DNA of 64,000 bases, taken from contig JAWNZC010000423.1 in NCBI GenBank assembly GCA_035771165.1, positions 951,001 to 1,015,000 of the forward strand, written 5' to 3'. Positions 31,801-42,275 of the stretch are shown in pieces. Below the pieces are notes generated by a model. It worked only from the letters and a program-made list of their open reading frames with translations, did no database searches and had not been told where the DNA came from. This DNA comes from Paragorgia papillata (lineage: Eukaryota > Cnidaria > Anthozoa > Scleralcyonacea > Coralliidae). How positions within the stretch are numbered: the first letter of the stretch is position 1; every line of letters starts with the position of its first letter. Position numbers and translations under genes: made by a program.

Positions 31801-33271
31801 GTTTATCAGTATTTTTTGCTGTCACGTGTTACTCTCATTAAATAAAGTTATATTTTATTATTATTATTAATTATTATATGGCACAGATTATTTCCAGTAA
31901 AACACACGCTGTGATTGGTTGCTGACGGGGTGAGATTTCTCCGTAATGCCCACAGACATAATGCCCACAGGCATTATGAAAATTGTTAATGCCCTACGAT
32001 TGGAAACAAACAAAAAATCCTAATAAGAAACTTTTATTGCCGAAAAACAGCGAAAATAAATTAAATAAACGACGATGAACATTATAAAAGTAAATTCTAG
32101 TATCCAGATGAGAAAGAAACAGAAGAAAATAACGCTAGTTTGGTGTTTTGACGAAGTTAAAGGAAGCGAAGACCAAGAAATACAAGATTGATTTTGAAAT
32201 AAAAAGTACCATATAATAAACTACTTTAATAACCTCGACCGTTCGGTCTTTACGGTAAAATATTAAACCTCAGTCTTGAGCGTATTAACCTCACTATCGC
32301 TCGGTCAATACAGCAAGACCTCGGTTTAATATTTTACCGTAAAGACCTCACTCTCGGTTATTAAGTAGTTAATATTATTATTATTATTATTATTACTATT
32401 ATTATTATTGTTACATGTACAACATGCATCATACTTACAGATGCCCATCCGCATCCTGATTTTTTTGAAGGGTTGACCAGCTTTTTACAGTGTATGGCCC
32501 ATGCTGATGGAGAGTTAAATAATTTGTTGCTGCCTTCCCACTTGATTTTGCCATTAGGCAAGAGATCAGCCACAAACTTCTGACCCTTTGGAATAAAGAG
32601 AAGGCAATACGAATAGGTATATACGATGATCTTCCAAGGCACTTTCTCTTCACTCAGGTGACGAAGTCACTGATTAAAGAGGTGTGGCTGATTAATTGGC
32701 TGTAGTCTCTGACAGGTCAAGAGGGTAGCCCAAGCTTTCTAGGGAACGATGGTTCTAAAGTGCTTCAGCCCTCAACATGTTTAAATTTTGAAAATGGGCT
32801 AACAAATTTCAGATGAAATGAACCAAATGTACTTAATATATCAATGTTTACAACAGGTAAGTTAGTTTTTGAGTAGTTAATAGATTGTAGAAGTATCTCT
32901 ATATAATGATTTCTAGGTAATCATAACTGGTTAGCTCCCCCCCCCCCTAGATACACCCTTTAGGGAATTTATAGCCCCTATGGTTCCACCTGGAATTGAA
33001 TTATAAATTATATTTCAATATTCTCCTTTACCAAGTAATCAATGGACATGCATCCCTCTTCAACATTCAATATTCCATCATCCACCAACATTTTCAGAGT
33101 GACACCACGTCCACTTAAAACAGTTCTGCTCCCTTTTTTCCCCTTTGCTTTCTTTTTTGTCTCTTTTACATTTTCTTGAACTTTGTCTTTCTCTTCTTCT
33201 GCATCATCCTCATCTGGTTCTTCTTCATGTTCCATCGCGGCAGGACTGTCCTCTGTTGCCTCTTTTTCCAT
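22835..33271 (-). CDS. MPND: MPND-type JAMM/MPN metalloprotease with RAMA domain (complete, 13 exons)
   Basis: Exons: 33032-33271, 32439-32585, 31569-31679, 30900-31165, 29239-29333, 28768-28864, 28085-28181, 27897-27969, 27249-27325, 26666-26834, 25937-26103, 23079-23171, 22835-22909. They sum to 1707 nt (568 codons plus TAG) and every phase agrees. The N-terminus (MEKEATEDSP) is acidic then Lys-rich. A RAMA domain spans about residues 55-170 (GRGVTLKMLVDDGIL, GQKFVADLLPNGKIKW, FNSPSAWAIHCKKLVNP, SGCGWAS). A long Ser/Thr/Lys-rich linker follows, then an MPN domain with the partner glutamate in SEVVGYLGGHW and the zinc motif HSHPTYQPDPSVRD, which fits H-x-H-x7-S-x2-D. The C-terminal YYKGSPD and FPKDQS segments also match MPND. 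All zinc ligands are present, so catalysis is possible. Human MPND is near 470 residues; the longer linker explains the difference. MPND is reported to bind N6-methyladenine DNA through RAMA. The intron between exons 11 and 12 holds a LINE, and other introns hold SINEs and MITEs. Confidence 0.95.
23225..25441 (-). mobile_element. 5'-truncated non-LTR retrotransposon (CR1/L2/jockey-like LINE)
   Basis: The element lies in the MPND intron between exons 11 and 12, in the same orientation as the gene. It retains a long reverse-transcriptase frame and a short 3' UTR ending in ATCTATCTATTC-like text near 23240. Its 5' end stops at the GGAA/TTCC microsatellite, so the endonuclease region is missing. 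Confidence 0.85.
23393..25441 (-). CDS. LINE reverse transcriptase (lacking endonuclease)
   Basis: An uninterrupted 682-codon frame. It shows reverse-transcriptase blocks in order: ARKACGPDEIPNWVL-like fingers, LRPISLTPTISKV, LFDYRKAFDLIDH (first catalytic Asp), GVPQGTKLGPWLFLLMIND, and KYVDDTTISE (the YVDD active site). The thumb region WTHHISETVKKANKRLYCL and TLEYGAEVFHHSLP follow. These are typical of CR1/jockey-clade elements. No apurinic endonuclease motifs precede them, because the element is cut at the microsatellite. The frame is intact, which suggests fairly recent insertion. Confidence 0.9.
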   Translation of the reverse strand: MDRYNTFSNGKKIVTRRDTRPSRRQELGRYLSAFDWDIIKHENNCEGKDKLFQTIIKTGMDLIMPLNEHKLHCNNPPWLTVEFKNLIKRRQRAFANNDTTLYRYYRNQVNRERKSLRSKYFSLKVNHLKHTKPSAWWNEVKRISGMQPTSNSENLLSQIHTDHVDTRNPLSVANKINAAFLKPMQEYQPLTNNPASAEYNHPDNEVFELTEHITCKVLQKLNPRKACGPDEIPNWVLKQYAEILSEPICSILNSSYKEQKLPPAWKFANVIPIPKTKPVTDINKNLRPISLTPTISKVAEEFIVKTYIAPAVLKVIDPNQYGAIPKSSTIQALISMIHQWSQATDSTGAAVRITLFDYRKAFDLIDHHILVKKIQSLPIPHNICCWVIDFLKNRYQRVKLSNSYSQWEHVRSGVPQGTKLGPWLFLLMINDLRVDDIHGNWKYVDDTTISEVVPKGSHSRTQQAASSVDNWSLLNKLQLNPDKCKELRIDFKQQKDQFDPISINNHQLQVVDHAKILGLTISETLQWTHHISETVKKANKRLYCLTQLKRAGVPISDIVNFYSTCIRPTLEYGAEVFHHSLPKYLENDLEQVQKRSLAIIFPGEEYNQRLKLSGLTSLYDRRQELCKRLFKLVTLDNTHKLHNLLPPKNEPKYNLRHKRSYTLPIIHTKRFQNTFIPSMSNC
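25465..25685. repeat. (TTCC)n microsatellite at the LINE's truncated end
   Basis: About 50 units, partly degenerate on the left. The Pro/Ser/Phe and Lys/Glu/Gly frames it produces are spurious. Confidence 0.98.
26153..26561. mobile_element. inverted pair of tRNA-derived SINE-like units (long hairpin)
   Basis: Two arms of about 175 bp face each other around a spacer of some 55 bp, in an MPND intron. Each arm has TAGCTCAGTTGGTAGAGC and GGTTCGAATC boxes, with an AGT anticodon in the right arm. The T stem is broken, so these are tRNA-Thr-like pseudogenes rather than tRNAs. Confidence 0.85.
27030..27215. mobile_element. foldback MITE
   Basis: Arms contain AGTCTTGAGAAAGATTGTTG and GACGGCCTCAGCGGCGGTCA with their complements. 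Confidence 0.88.
27347..27831. mobile_element. element with GGGTAACC words, carrying a nested MITE
   Basis: Ends GGGCCTGTCTACAAAA and TTATAAACAGGCCC. GGGTAACCC-type words recur in the left part; the 27595-27802 MITE is inserted in it. Confidence 0.7.
27595..27802. mobile_element. TAGCCTGGTACC MITE, copy 2
   Basis: Full-length copy nested in the 27347-27831 element; no matching flanks. Confidence 0.88.
28207..28336 (-). mobile_element. 5S-derived SINE, truncated copy
   Basis: Retains the 5S-like segment and adjoining body only, then joins the 28341-28640 MITE. Confidence 0.8.
28341..28640 (-). mobile_element. second copy of the 533-838 MITE, inverted
   Basis: Reverse-complement match to 533-838 over about 300 bp. 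It sits in an MPND intron, directly after a truncated 5S-SINE. Confidence 0.8.
29580..29685 (-). repeat. tRNA-like segment
   Basis: Minus strand TGGCTCAATGGTTAGCCG then GCAGGTTGGAACCC. The anticodon stem pairs well but the D loop is expanded and the acceptor arms do not pair. Confidence 0.6.
30003..30163. mobile_element. foldback MITE
   Basis: AAGCCGGTTTTCCACTGGGC and TTCGCGCGAAGCGACTTTC with their complements. Confidence 0.88.
30338..30436. mobile_element. short foldback MITE
   Basis: AACCTCGTCCCCAGGGCCAT and its complement around ACTGGGCCAAGATGGCGG. Confidence 0.85.
30438..30646. mobile_element. TAGCCTGGTACC MITE, copy 3
   Basis: 209 bp, opposite orientation to copy 4, flanked by GTTGTGATG on both sides. 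Confidence 0.9.
30656..30832. mobile_element. TAGCCTGGTACC MITE, copy 4 (internally deleted)
   Basis: Shares the middle GTTGTGATG with copy 3 and has a third GTTGTGATG at 30833-30841. About 30 bp of the left arm are missing. Confidence 0.88.
31200..31555. repeat. CTGTA/CTGCA pentanucleotide microsatellite
   Basis: (CTGTA)n mixed with CTGCA. It is open in several frames but not a gene; lies in the MPND intron after exon 3. Confidence 0.97.
31850..32005 (+). repeat. dispersed repeat, copy 2
   Basis: Same text as 9115-9245, with an internal duplication of the AATGCCCACAG word. Confidence 0.75.
32215..32372. mobile_element. foldback element
   Basis: TCTTTACGGTAAAATATTAA and its complement, with AATAACCTCGACCGTTCGG outer text. 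Confidence 0.8.
32690..32995 (+). repeat. dispersed repeat, copy 1
   Basis: AGTCTCTGACAGGTCAAGAG through a C-run near 32945; second copy at 52048-52290. Confidence 0.75.
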
Positions 33272-34984
33272 TAATGATTATGGGATTAATGATTATTGAA
33301 ACCAACTGACAAACTGAAAATAAGGTATAGTAATAATATAGTTTAGTATAAATACACAGGTGATTATAGAAAATCACGTGCGCTGATTGGTCCAGCTACT
33401 TCGGATTAATACTTGATAATCACCTACAGTGTATATTCAAAATGGCCACCAGCCAAGTTGTCATGCGACAGACGAGGAAATTAACAATTTTAAAGAAAAT
33501 GTTGTTCCTAAAAGTACGAAAATGTGTATTTATACTAAAACAATTATTCACCTCAGGCTCAGTGAATATCGGTGAATAATAACCTCGACTTCGTCTCGGT
33601 TATTATACATCGATATTCACCTCGCCTTTGGCGAATAATTGTTAAATAATATTAATAAAATTTTTTTTAGATTTCAAATTTTTGTACGCTTGACACCACT
33701 GCCAAGCGTATAAAATTTTTGTATGCTCAGCACCACTCACTGCCAAGCGTACAAAATTGTCAGATTTTTGCATGCTCGGCAGCACTGCCAAGCATACAAA
33801 ATTTTCATCTTTTTGTACACTAGGCACCACAGCCACTGCTAAGAGTATGGCTCTCGTATAAAATATATAAAAAATTATGCAGACTTTAACAAGTGTATGT
33901 GTTATCCACAGCTCAGAATTTGGCAAATAACAACCACCTTGGTCGACTCTTCACTTTTATACTCAGCCTCATTAATAATAAATTGTTCCTAGAGTCTGGA
34001 GATATTATTCTTTATATAGAGGACATACAGAGTCTAATGGGACAACCAGAAAAAAGTAGTAGCTTCGCAATTACATTTATCAACGATGTATCACGGCAAA
34101 AACTCGCTTATACCCTGCAAAAATCATCCCAAATCACTGTCACCTCGTGTCAACAATAGCCTTCACACAGTAAATGTTTCTGCTGTCATGACACAAAAAT
34201 AAAAATTATCAAGAAATTTTAGATATTTAAAGAGTAACACTTACATTCAGTTGTACAAGAATGCCAATATAACAAACACGAACCTTTATTTAACCAGTTT
34301 TTACTTGAGTTTATGCAATATTTCCACTGTTTGAGACGTTTGTGTACTTCGCTTCCCAACGTGTTGATCAAAATACAAACAATGGTAAACTCCCCCCGGG
34401 TAAATACTTGTTTCCATCCATCAAACTGACGTACCGCCATTTTGTTGGTACAGTGATAATTTCTTCTTTATTTTAAAGTTAGAATTTAGGAATAGTTTAT
34501 TTAGGTTAGAGTAAGTATTAAAATTAGTTTTATAGTTAAAGTTAGTGTTTATGAAGAGCTAGTCTATAAAAATTTCTTCAAAAAAAAGTAAATAAAATAA
34601 CACTTGTAAAATAAATAAGTCATTAAGTCTTCCATAAAAATCCTGTAAAGGTTTACTAATGACCCATAGTCTAGAAAAATATCAAAATTCGTACCAGCTG
34701 TACTAGTTTATATCTTTTATTATGAGGAAAAATAAATTTTAAAAAAACAAACCCAAAAACACGTCAGTTTGAAAGATGGAAAATAGTTTGAAAACAGTGA
34801 ACTTCCCCCCGTCTCCCCCCGTTTTCTTTATGCCGCTGAACAACAAAATTAGGGCGCATGTTCTAAAAATATTCCAAATGACGTGAGTATATTTATTTTG
34901 CTTCATCATGGGTAGGTGTACAGTGTTTAGCAATGTTCACGTCTGTTTTTTACAGCATTTCGTGCTAAAATATAGTACTTTTCA
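33272..34984. other. MPND/IST1 head-to-head intergenic region
   Basis: Holds a CACCTC-rich foldback at 33345-33650 and about four TTTTTGTATGCTCGGCACCA-type tandem units at 33680-33850. Two open frames (33893-34159 plus, 34219-34440 minus) show no recognisable homology or splice partners. Confidence 0.6.
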
Positions 34985-37900
34985 ATGTTTTCTTCAGGGT
35001 TTAGTGCAAATAAACTTCGGGTGAACCTCAAATTGGTCATCAACCGGCTGAAATTACTTGAGAAAAAGAAAAGTGAGTTATGGTTTATATTTGTATTTTC
35101 TGAAGGTTTAGGTTCGTAAAGTATGATATTGTGAATCAGGTTGTTTAATGGCTTATTTTTCTTCCAGCTGAAATAGCTCAGAAGTCAAGGAAGGAAATTG
35201 CTAATTACTTGGTTCAATCCAAAGATGACAGAGCGAGAATTCGGGTATAGATTTTTAATCATGATTGTTTCTACTCCTGGAATTGATAATCAGTGATGAT
35301 CAATAGATAGTAGTCATCAATTGATATTGGAAATTGATGATCAATTGATGAGGTGTAAATGTGATTGTGATGTTTTATTGATTAGATGTTGATTACCAAT
35401 CAATTGATTAAAATAAAAAATTTTCACATAATTGGTATGCCATACGTCACATTGACATTAAATAAGTAAAATAACCCACCTTAGTTCGCTCATGATCACC
35501 TCAGTTTTCTCTGATGTACCGCAGTTGTTTATTTATAATAATTACCCCCAACCACGTATAAATCAAGTTAATGCCCAATTAACATGATTTATGTGGTTGG
35601 AAAAATAAGAGTTAATCAATGGTCACAAATGTGATAAAGGATTTATCATTGTGACTGAAGTGTTTTTAGACAACCTCTGTGATAACGAACTCAGTATCTC
35701 AGTTTTCTTAGGCAACCTCAGCCCTTTGGGCCTCAGTAAATAACTGATGTAGTTACCTCAGGTTCAGTAACTAACCTATACAATCCATTGCTGCCAAGGA
35801 TGTCTGAAGGTTCTCCCTTTGATGAGTACAATTGTCTGGCATTAGACAGAGTGTTTTACTCTGTCTAATGCCAGACAATTGTACTCATCAAATAAATCAA
35901 TAAAGTGTCATTTTTGGCCAGCTTAGGCAGGAAGAGTTGCAGTAATTGCTTGTTAACCCATTGCTGCCTAGGATTTCTGAGGGTTCTCCCTTTGATGAGT
36001 AAAATCAGCTGGCATTAGACATAGTAAAACAATAAATTGGGCTGTTTTTGGTTGGGTCAGACAGGAATTGGTTAAAGAAAAATAAAGTATGAATTGTTAG
36101 TTTATTATCATACTGTTCAAATGTAGGTTGAACACATTATCAGAGAGGATTACCTTGTCGAAGCAATGGAACTGTTGGAACTCTATTCTGACTTACTACT
36201 TGCGAGATTTGGCCTAATTGAAACAATGAAGTATGTTTTAGTTACATGGTATATATAACAAGTATCTGTTACTGTAATAATTAAGCCATATTGTGACTTT
36301 TTTAGATATTGCGATGAAGGTTTAAGTGAAGCAGTTTCAACTCTCATATGGGCCGCACCACGACTTCAAAGTGAAGTCACTGAACTACGAGTGGTAAGTC
36401 TATTTTTCTTTTTATTTATTACAGCTAATTAAGTTGTATAATTTTGTAAAATTGGTATAATTTATTTCTAAACATATCTACAGGTTGCTGATCAGCTGGG
36501 CCAGAAATATGGCAAACTATTTTCCCAACAGGCTGCTGCAAATACTAATAAAACAGTCAATGAAAGGGTTTGTTCCACTCCACAGTGTTTTGTTACCATG
36601 ATTATGATATTGTTATTTCATCATTCTGCTGGTCAAACTGTAAGTCTTAAAATGCATTTGTATGTTTTCTCCTTACCAGAAATTATCTTTTCTTTCCAAA
36701 TATTGCAGCTTATTAATAAACTCAGTCCAAATGCACCCCCAAAAGATCTGGTGGAAAGGTATCTTATTGAGATTGCTAGAAGTCATAATGTTCCTTTTGA
36801 ACCAGATCCAACAATAATGGTAATGTTATCTGATTTATATTTACCTGTAGACCAGCAGTTTAGTACGACAATTGCTGTTGGAAGGGGTTGATGGACAGAC
36901 CGACAGACAGACAGATATCAATTAAATTTTCATGTTTCATTTCTCAGGATAATGATCTTCCAGACATAGTTGAATCAAAAAGTTTTGGTGGTGATGACAA
37001 CAGTAATTTCAATGGTAGTAGTGGTTTTGGTGGATCGGGTGGTGGTGGCAATACTGGTAGTGGTTTTGGTGGATCAGGTGGTGGTGGCAATACTGGTGGT
37101 GGTGGTGGTGGCAATACTGGTGGTGGTGGTGGTGGTGGTGGACCCAGAAGTCAGATTGGTTTTGAACATTACAATGAGAATCCACCTGCAGCTTCATTTC
37201 CTCAAATGCCTTCTGTTCCTGGTCCTAATGCAGCCATGCCTTATCCTCCCCCACAGGTACAGTATAAAGTACAGTAGGGAGAAAATAATAAAGAATAGAG
37301 ATACAGAAAGGGAGGGAGGGAGGGAGGGAGGGAGGGAGGGAGGGAGGGAGGGAGGGGAGGGAGGGAGGGAGGGAGGGAGGAGGGAGGGAGGGAGGGAGGG
37401 AGGGAGGGAGGGAGGGAGGGAGGGAGGGAGGGAGGGAGGGAGGGAGGGAGGGAGGGAGGGAGGGAGGGAGGGAGGGAGGGAGGGAGGGAGGGAGGGAGGG
37501 AGGGAGGGAGGGAGGGAGGGAGGGAGGGAGGGAGGGAGGGAGGGAGGGAGGGAGGGAGGAAGGAAGGAAGGAAGGAAGGAAGAATAAATGGAATTGAATG
37601 GGTTAGTTCTTATTAGATTTTCTCTATTTCCAAAAGGTAAATGCACCATATGCCCCACCTCCGACTCACATGTCCTTCCCACCAAGTGGGCCAGGATATC
37701 CTACCAATTCTGAAGTAAGTAAAGTTTTGGCATATTGTAAACACTTGACTTTTGGACAAGATTTATTATATCCCAAAGAATAAACTCTTTTTCAGTAAAA
37801 CAAATTTGATTTTCCTTTGCAGAAGCTTAACCCTGGCCCTGGTTATCAACCTATACACAACTCCCAACCACCACCACCCAGTAATGTTGGGGTAAGAAGA

Positions 37901-38696
37901 AATTTAGTTATATTACAGTATATTATATCATTGTAAAAATAACATTTTACCATTTGCGTTGAAGACCAAAATCAACTGATGAATTTGTGGGAGGATCAAT
38001 ATATTGCACTGCGTATAAAAATAGGTTCGCAACGCGTATAAAAATAGGTCTGCAATGCGTCCAAGTGATAAAATCTGCCAAATATGCGCAGTTGACCCAA
38101 CAGTGTTGTGGTAACACCATTTTCCGTCCACCAGTGCTACAATTACAAGTTTTTGTTACTCCTATCTGCTTATTGGTAAAGAAATCTGGCATCACTTTAA
38201 CTCAACTTTTTTTCTTTCAGAATCCTCCTTATCCTGGACCAGACAACGGTATTTTTGCCTTTCTTTATTTGTCTGTCAGTATTTCGTTGTCTAAAATCTC
38301 CCCACCTAATAATTCATGTAAGGAGTGATTGAAAGAGGGAGGGAGGGAGTATATGCGTGACTGAATTTATGGATGGATGGGATAGATAGGAGGGACGGAT
38401 ACGCGGGAAGGATGGATGGGTGGGAGAGATGGATGGGAGGGGTGGTTAGGAGGGATAGTTGGGTAGGAGGGATGAATGAATAGATGGACGAGGAAATAAA
38501 CATATCTGTCTTATCTTTAGGTCCTTCAGCACGTCCCAACATGAGCAGCAATCTTCCTAACGTGCCAGATCTACCAGATGTTCCCTCAGGGTCTCTTCCA
38601 GGAGGTGCGAGCACGATCGGAGGCGCCAGCGGTGGTGATGACTTAGACTTCGATGACCTCAATAGACGATTTGAAGAACTGAAGAAAAAGAAATAG
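34985..38696 (+). CDS. IST1: IST1 homolog, ESCRT-III regulator (complete, 11 exons)
   Basis: Exons: 34985-35072, 35168-35244, 36127-36230, 36306-36393, 36484-36567, 36709-36819, 36948-37256, 37637-37714, 37823-37891, 38221-38248, 38521-38696. They sum to 1212 nt (403 codons plus TAG) with consistent phases. The start MFSSGFSANKLRVNLKL is the family N-terminus. The ESCRT-III-like helical core follows (EHIIREDYLVEAMELLELY, STLIWAAPRLQSEV, RYLIEIARSHNVPFEPD). The C-terminus GDDLDFDDLNRRFEELKKK is the MIT-interacting motif that binds VPS4, LIP5 and other MIT proteins. IST1 acts with CHMP1 and VPS4 in endosomal sorting, tubule scission and abscission. The linker in exon 7 is unusually Gly/Ser/Asn-rich (repeats of GGSGGGGNTG), and the protein is about 40 residues longer than human IST1. 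It lies head-to-head with MPND and tail-to-tail with UBA5. A GGGA microsatellite of nearly 280 bp fills the intron after exon 7. Confidence 0.97.
35779..35900. mobile_element. TTAA-family relative with palindromic centre
   Basis: ATTGTCTGGCATTAGACAGA and its complement meet in the middle. Confidence 0.7.
35955..36076. mobile_element. TTAA-flanked MITE
   Basis: TTAACCCATTGCTGCC to AGGAATTGGTTAA, in an IST1 intron. A foldback relative lies just upstream at 35779-35900. Confidence 0.75.
37307..37585. repeat. (GGGA)n microsatellite
   Basis: About 65 units grading into GGAA, in an IST1 intron. Confidence 0.99.
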
Positions 38697-39007
38697 TTGA
38701 CTCGCTTTCAAAGTAAAACAGAAAAATTATTGCACTATTGGCATAACAAATGATAGTGGAATTGTTCACTTGTATAACCTTGTAAATGATATTCTGATAG
38801 TTAAAAATAACCTGCAAACAATAATTGATATAACTTATACAATAATCTGGAATGTTTGCCTTGGTAAGTCTAAATACGCCGCATTTATAGATGGTCGCCA
38901 ATCTTTCCTTTTATATGTATTAAACTTAACTTTTCCAGCATCGTTTTTGCATAAAGGTTCTTTTCAATTATAAACACAAGAACGAGGTTCGAAATGATTT
39001 AAGGGGC

Positions 39008-39159
39008 CGATTACATGGAGATTTTCAGCCTGGGCTGAAAGTGTACCCCGGGATGGAAAGTTCAGCCCGGTTCAGCCCGGTAAACCGGGCTGAAATGGAT
39101 CACGGAATCGCAACTCAGCCCTGAAATTTCAGCCCGGGCTGATAATCTCCATGTAATCG
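39008..39159. mobile_element. palindromic element of CAGCCCGGGCTGA words
   Basis: Ends CGATTACATGGAGATTTTCA and its complement. AGCCCGG/CCGGGCT words fill the interior. Confidence 0.88.
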
Positions 39160-39260
39160 TAAATAAATTGGCGACCGTCTTTATGAATTAAGGTGTATCG
39201 GCATTTTTTTTTAAATAAAGCTAAAAAGTTAAGAAATAAAGTTCGTTGACAACTCGTTAA

Positions 39261-39663
39261 AGGCCTGGCCAAACGCTTTCAACATTTCATTCAACATCGT
39301 TCAACATTGTTGAATTCAACATGTTGAAAGCGTTTGGCCACCCCTGTTGAATGATGTTGAACGAAATTTGAACATGTTCAAATTTTCGTTCAACACGCGT
39401 TCAACATTTCTATTGTTCTCAAAATGTTGAAAGGTGTTGAACGCATTTGGCCACATTTCATTCAACTTTGTTGTACAGAGACATGCGCCATGCGGGATAT
39501 TGACGATTCCAGCTTTTGTGGTAGCCCGCGTTCAATTAATTGTCATTCATGAATGTTGAACGATGTTGAATTCATTTGGCCACTCGTGCTTTCAACATTA
39601 TTCAACATCGTTCAACAATGTTGAATGTTGTTGAATGCGATGTTGAAAGCGTTTGGCCAGGCC
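39261..39663. mobile_element. word-saturated element, TGTTGAA family
   Basis: Ends AGGCCTGGCCAAACGCTTTC and its complement, with TTAA on both sides. The interior is dense TTCAACAT/ATGTTGAA words plus internal GTTTGGCCAC copies. Confidence 0.9.
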
Positions 39664-39757
39664 TTAACCCATTCCTGCCTGAGCCGGTATCTAATGCCAG
39701 ATGATTTTCCTCGTCAAATGGAGAACCCTCAGATATTCTAGGCAACAATGGGTTAAA
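39664..39757. mobile_element. TTAA-flanked MITE
   Basis: TTAACCCATTCCTGCC to CAACAATGGGTTAA, directly abutting the 39261-39663 element. Confidence 0.8.
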
Positions 39758-40094
39758 CACCAAACTCGTTTGACTCTTATTCATCATCAGGGTTGATGAC
39801 GACTTAACCTCGAAAACATAAAGTCGAAAACGTTCGGTCTTTCAGGCGAACTTTAACTTTTTAGCTTGCACTAACCTTGTAAGTTGTAAATGATTTAGTA
39901 TATAATAACATTCACGGGACCATGGATCCTTACATTTGGCTTAATGATACCATGAACTGTCCATGAAAAGTCCTTAAAATTTGTACTAGGATTAGAAGAA
40001 CCACGCATAATAAATACTCGAAATATTAGAATTTTTGTATTAGTACTTTATAACACTCGCCAACCGAAGTTTCTGTAATATTTGAAGCAGGAGT

Positions 40095-40275
40095 GTTATC
40101 AGATATAACTTGGTAAGTTCGTTGGCGTAGTAATTTTGAAAAATAACGTTGTCTAAGGCGAGAAAATCAAAGCTAAAGTTTATGTAAATCAGGAGAATGT
40201 TTTATCACATAAAACCACGATACGGTTATGATTTTTCTTCGTGTTTTCCTCATGAATTATTAATGCGTTTTCTAA
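40095..40275 (+). repeat. dispersed repeat, second copy
   Basis: TTGGTAAGTTCGTTGGCGTA through GTGTTTTCCTCATGAATT; matches 60798-60970 closely. Confidence 0.75.
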
Positions 40276-40744
40276 GCATGTACTAATATGGCCTTTGTGC
40301 GTATTTTTTCTAACCAAGATGAAACAGAAACCCTGCATTCATATTCCAGTCAATGAAAATATGTTAAAATTATATAGGTTTAGTGGCTGCTAACATGAGG
40401 CGAACCATAGGTTGATTTTATGTCACGGCAATCTTTCTATGACCGCAAAAAAAGAATTAGAATACCCTGTGTGTTATACTTACAGAAAAACGAAGCTAAT
40501 TTTGCTTTATATCATTCTGCCTTTCTCAAATAGTTGTAATAAGATTTTCGTGACATAAAATCAGCCAAGTAGCCGGGCTAGCCATCCTCATATGAACGGC
40601 CCCTTAATCTTCAGTCGCATCGGTCAAACTTACAATAGTTATTCTCCTGTTTACCACCTAACAAATGGCCTATAATATTTGTCCAACCGATCGAATCTAG
40701 CACATTTTTTTACAAGCACACACAACTTATCTAATGTTTAGTAA

Positions 40745-40870
40745 AAGTAGCGTGCTGCGTAGGCAGTGTAGAAACAACAATCGAAATATAGTAAGGTTAG
40801 ATATACTGCCGAAACAGAGAACGTAGGAATCTAACGTTTCCAGCGAAGGCCCTTCGTCAGAGAGAAACGT
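40745..40870 (-). repeat. Penelope-like-type repeat fragment
   Basis: Longest of three copies; same minus-strand CTGACGA...GAAA core as at 13520-13610. Confidence 0.5.
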
Positions 40871-41137
40871 AAAGAGTGTGAACAAACAATGAGCTTATAT
40901 ACGAAAGGTAATCATGTGACCAAAAATAAGCCAATCGGATAAAAATTACAACAAATTGATAATGAGATGCGAAAAATTAGCCAATCAAAGCAAAATAACA
41001 ATTAACAAATAGATAATGAGATGCGAAAGACATTTGCTATTCATACCGTCGATGAGTAAAAAGGAGGGGGTGTAAAAAGGATGAGCGAGATAAATTAATA
41101 AAGTGAAAACGCTGTTTATGTCCGCCCTTGCTGAACA

Positions 41138-41283
41138 GAAACAACGTCTTCAGAGGTGTTAAATAAAAGAAAAACGTTCGTTGAGTCCGTATCTCATTTT
41201 CAAAATTGGTACCATTCACCCTCACGGACTCAACGAACGTTTTTCTTTTATTTAACACCTCTGAAGACGTTGTTTCTGACAAC
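41138..41283. mobile_element. foldback MITE
   Basis: AACAACGTCTTCAGAGGTGT and long matching complement around a short spacer. Confidence 0.9.
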
Positions 41284-41537
41284 GTTTTCTGACAGACGTT
41301 GCCCGTTTGTCTTGTATTTAATGCATTGCTTGGCGTCGTTTCATGCGATATGCTTCAAACTTTTAAAATAATTAAAATTACACCCACTTTCAGCCCTTAA
41401 AATACCGTTTAAGAACTGGTTTGAGAACATTGTATATCTAGAGCTAAGCAATATTTGGCATTTCACTCGATTAAACTGGATATAGACTAAAAATTTCAAG
41501 TGTAGAATATATATATACATTATAAGACCAAACCGGT

Positions 41538-42131
41538 GTCACGGTGTCAGTGATCCCCCAGTCTGAGTTATCCCCTAGGACCAACTGCGCAGTTATCCCC
41601 TTCATTGATATTGTCGTTTATCTAACTCAAAAAATACGTATAATCATGGAAAACATACTTCTCACACACTGCTGGGAGCTGCTACAGCCAATCCGCCGCA
41701 ACAACATGTGCTGGCTTAACCTGCACCACCCGATACACCCGATTCACAATCGGGCTCCCAGCCTTGTGTGAGAAAACATTTTCTGCTTCTTTCGTACCTC
41801 AGCCAGCAGAAAATAACACTTTTATCACGTTCTTTTATCCTCTGATGAAGTATCGAGTTTAGCGAGACGAAAGATTAGCGAACTATATTATTTACATGAG
41901 TTACATGGTATTGACATTCGTATTAATCACAGGCGATTTATATTTATACTTACGATATTGATTACCTTGCGACCAAATGTTTAAAAGAACGTGATAAAAG
42001 TATGGTTTCCATGGTTATACGTATTTTTTTAGTTAGATAAACGACAATATCAATGCAGAAAAGCAGGGGATAACTGCGCAGTTGGTCTTAGGGGATCACT
42101 CAGATTGGGGGATCGCTGAGACCGTGACACC
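41538..42131. mobile_element. large inverted-repeat element
   Basis: Arms of about 110 bp (ACCAACTGCGCAGTTATCCC, GATATTGTCGTTTATCTAAC and complements) enclose a further pair, AACGTGATAAAAG-type. Confidence 0.85.
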
Positions 42132-42149
42132 TGGACCAGTTGCGGAAAA

Positions 42150-42275
42150 TGCAACATCAAGGCCTTCCGGCTTGCAGGGTCGCGGGTTCAATTCCTGGCC
42201 GGAAGGCCTTGATCATGTTGCATTTTTCTCAACTGGTCCCAGTTTGATCTTATAATGTATATATTATATACATCT
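42150..42275. repeat. repeat with tRNA-like B box, family at 54998-55070
   Basis: GGTCGCGGGTTCAATTCC then GGCCGGAAGGCCTTGATC; the TCTTATAATGTATATA end is shared with 54998-55070. Confidence 0.6.

Noticed and set aside
33893..34159. 88-codon plus frame in the MPND/IST1 spacer
   Set aside because: No recognised domain, no splice partners, ordinary chance length for AT-rich DNA.
34219..34440. Minus frame starting MAVRQFDGWKQVF
   Set aside because: It has an ATG and a possible donor, but no partner exon or homology was found; kept only as a remote possibility of a first exon.
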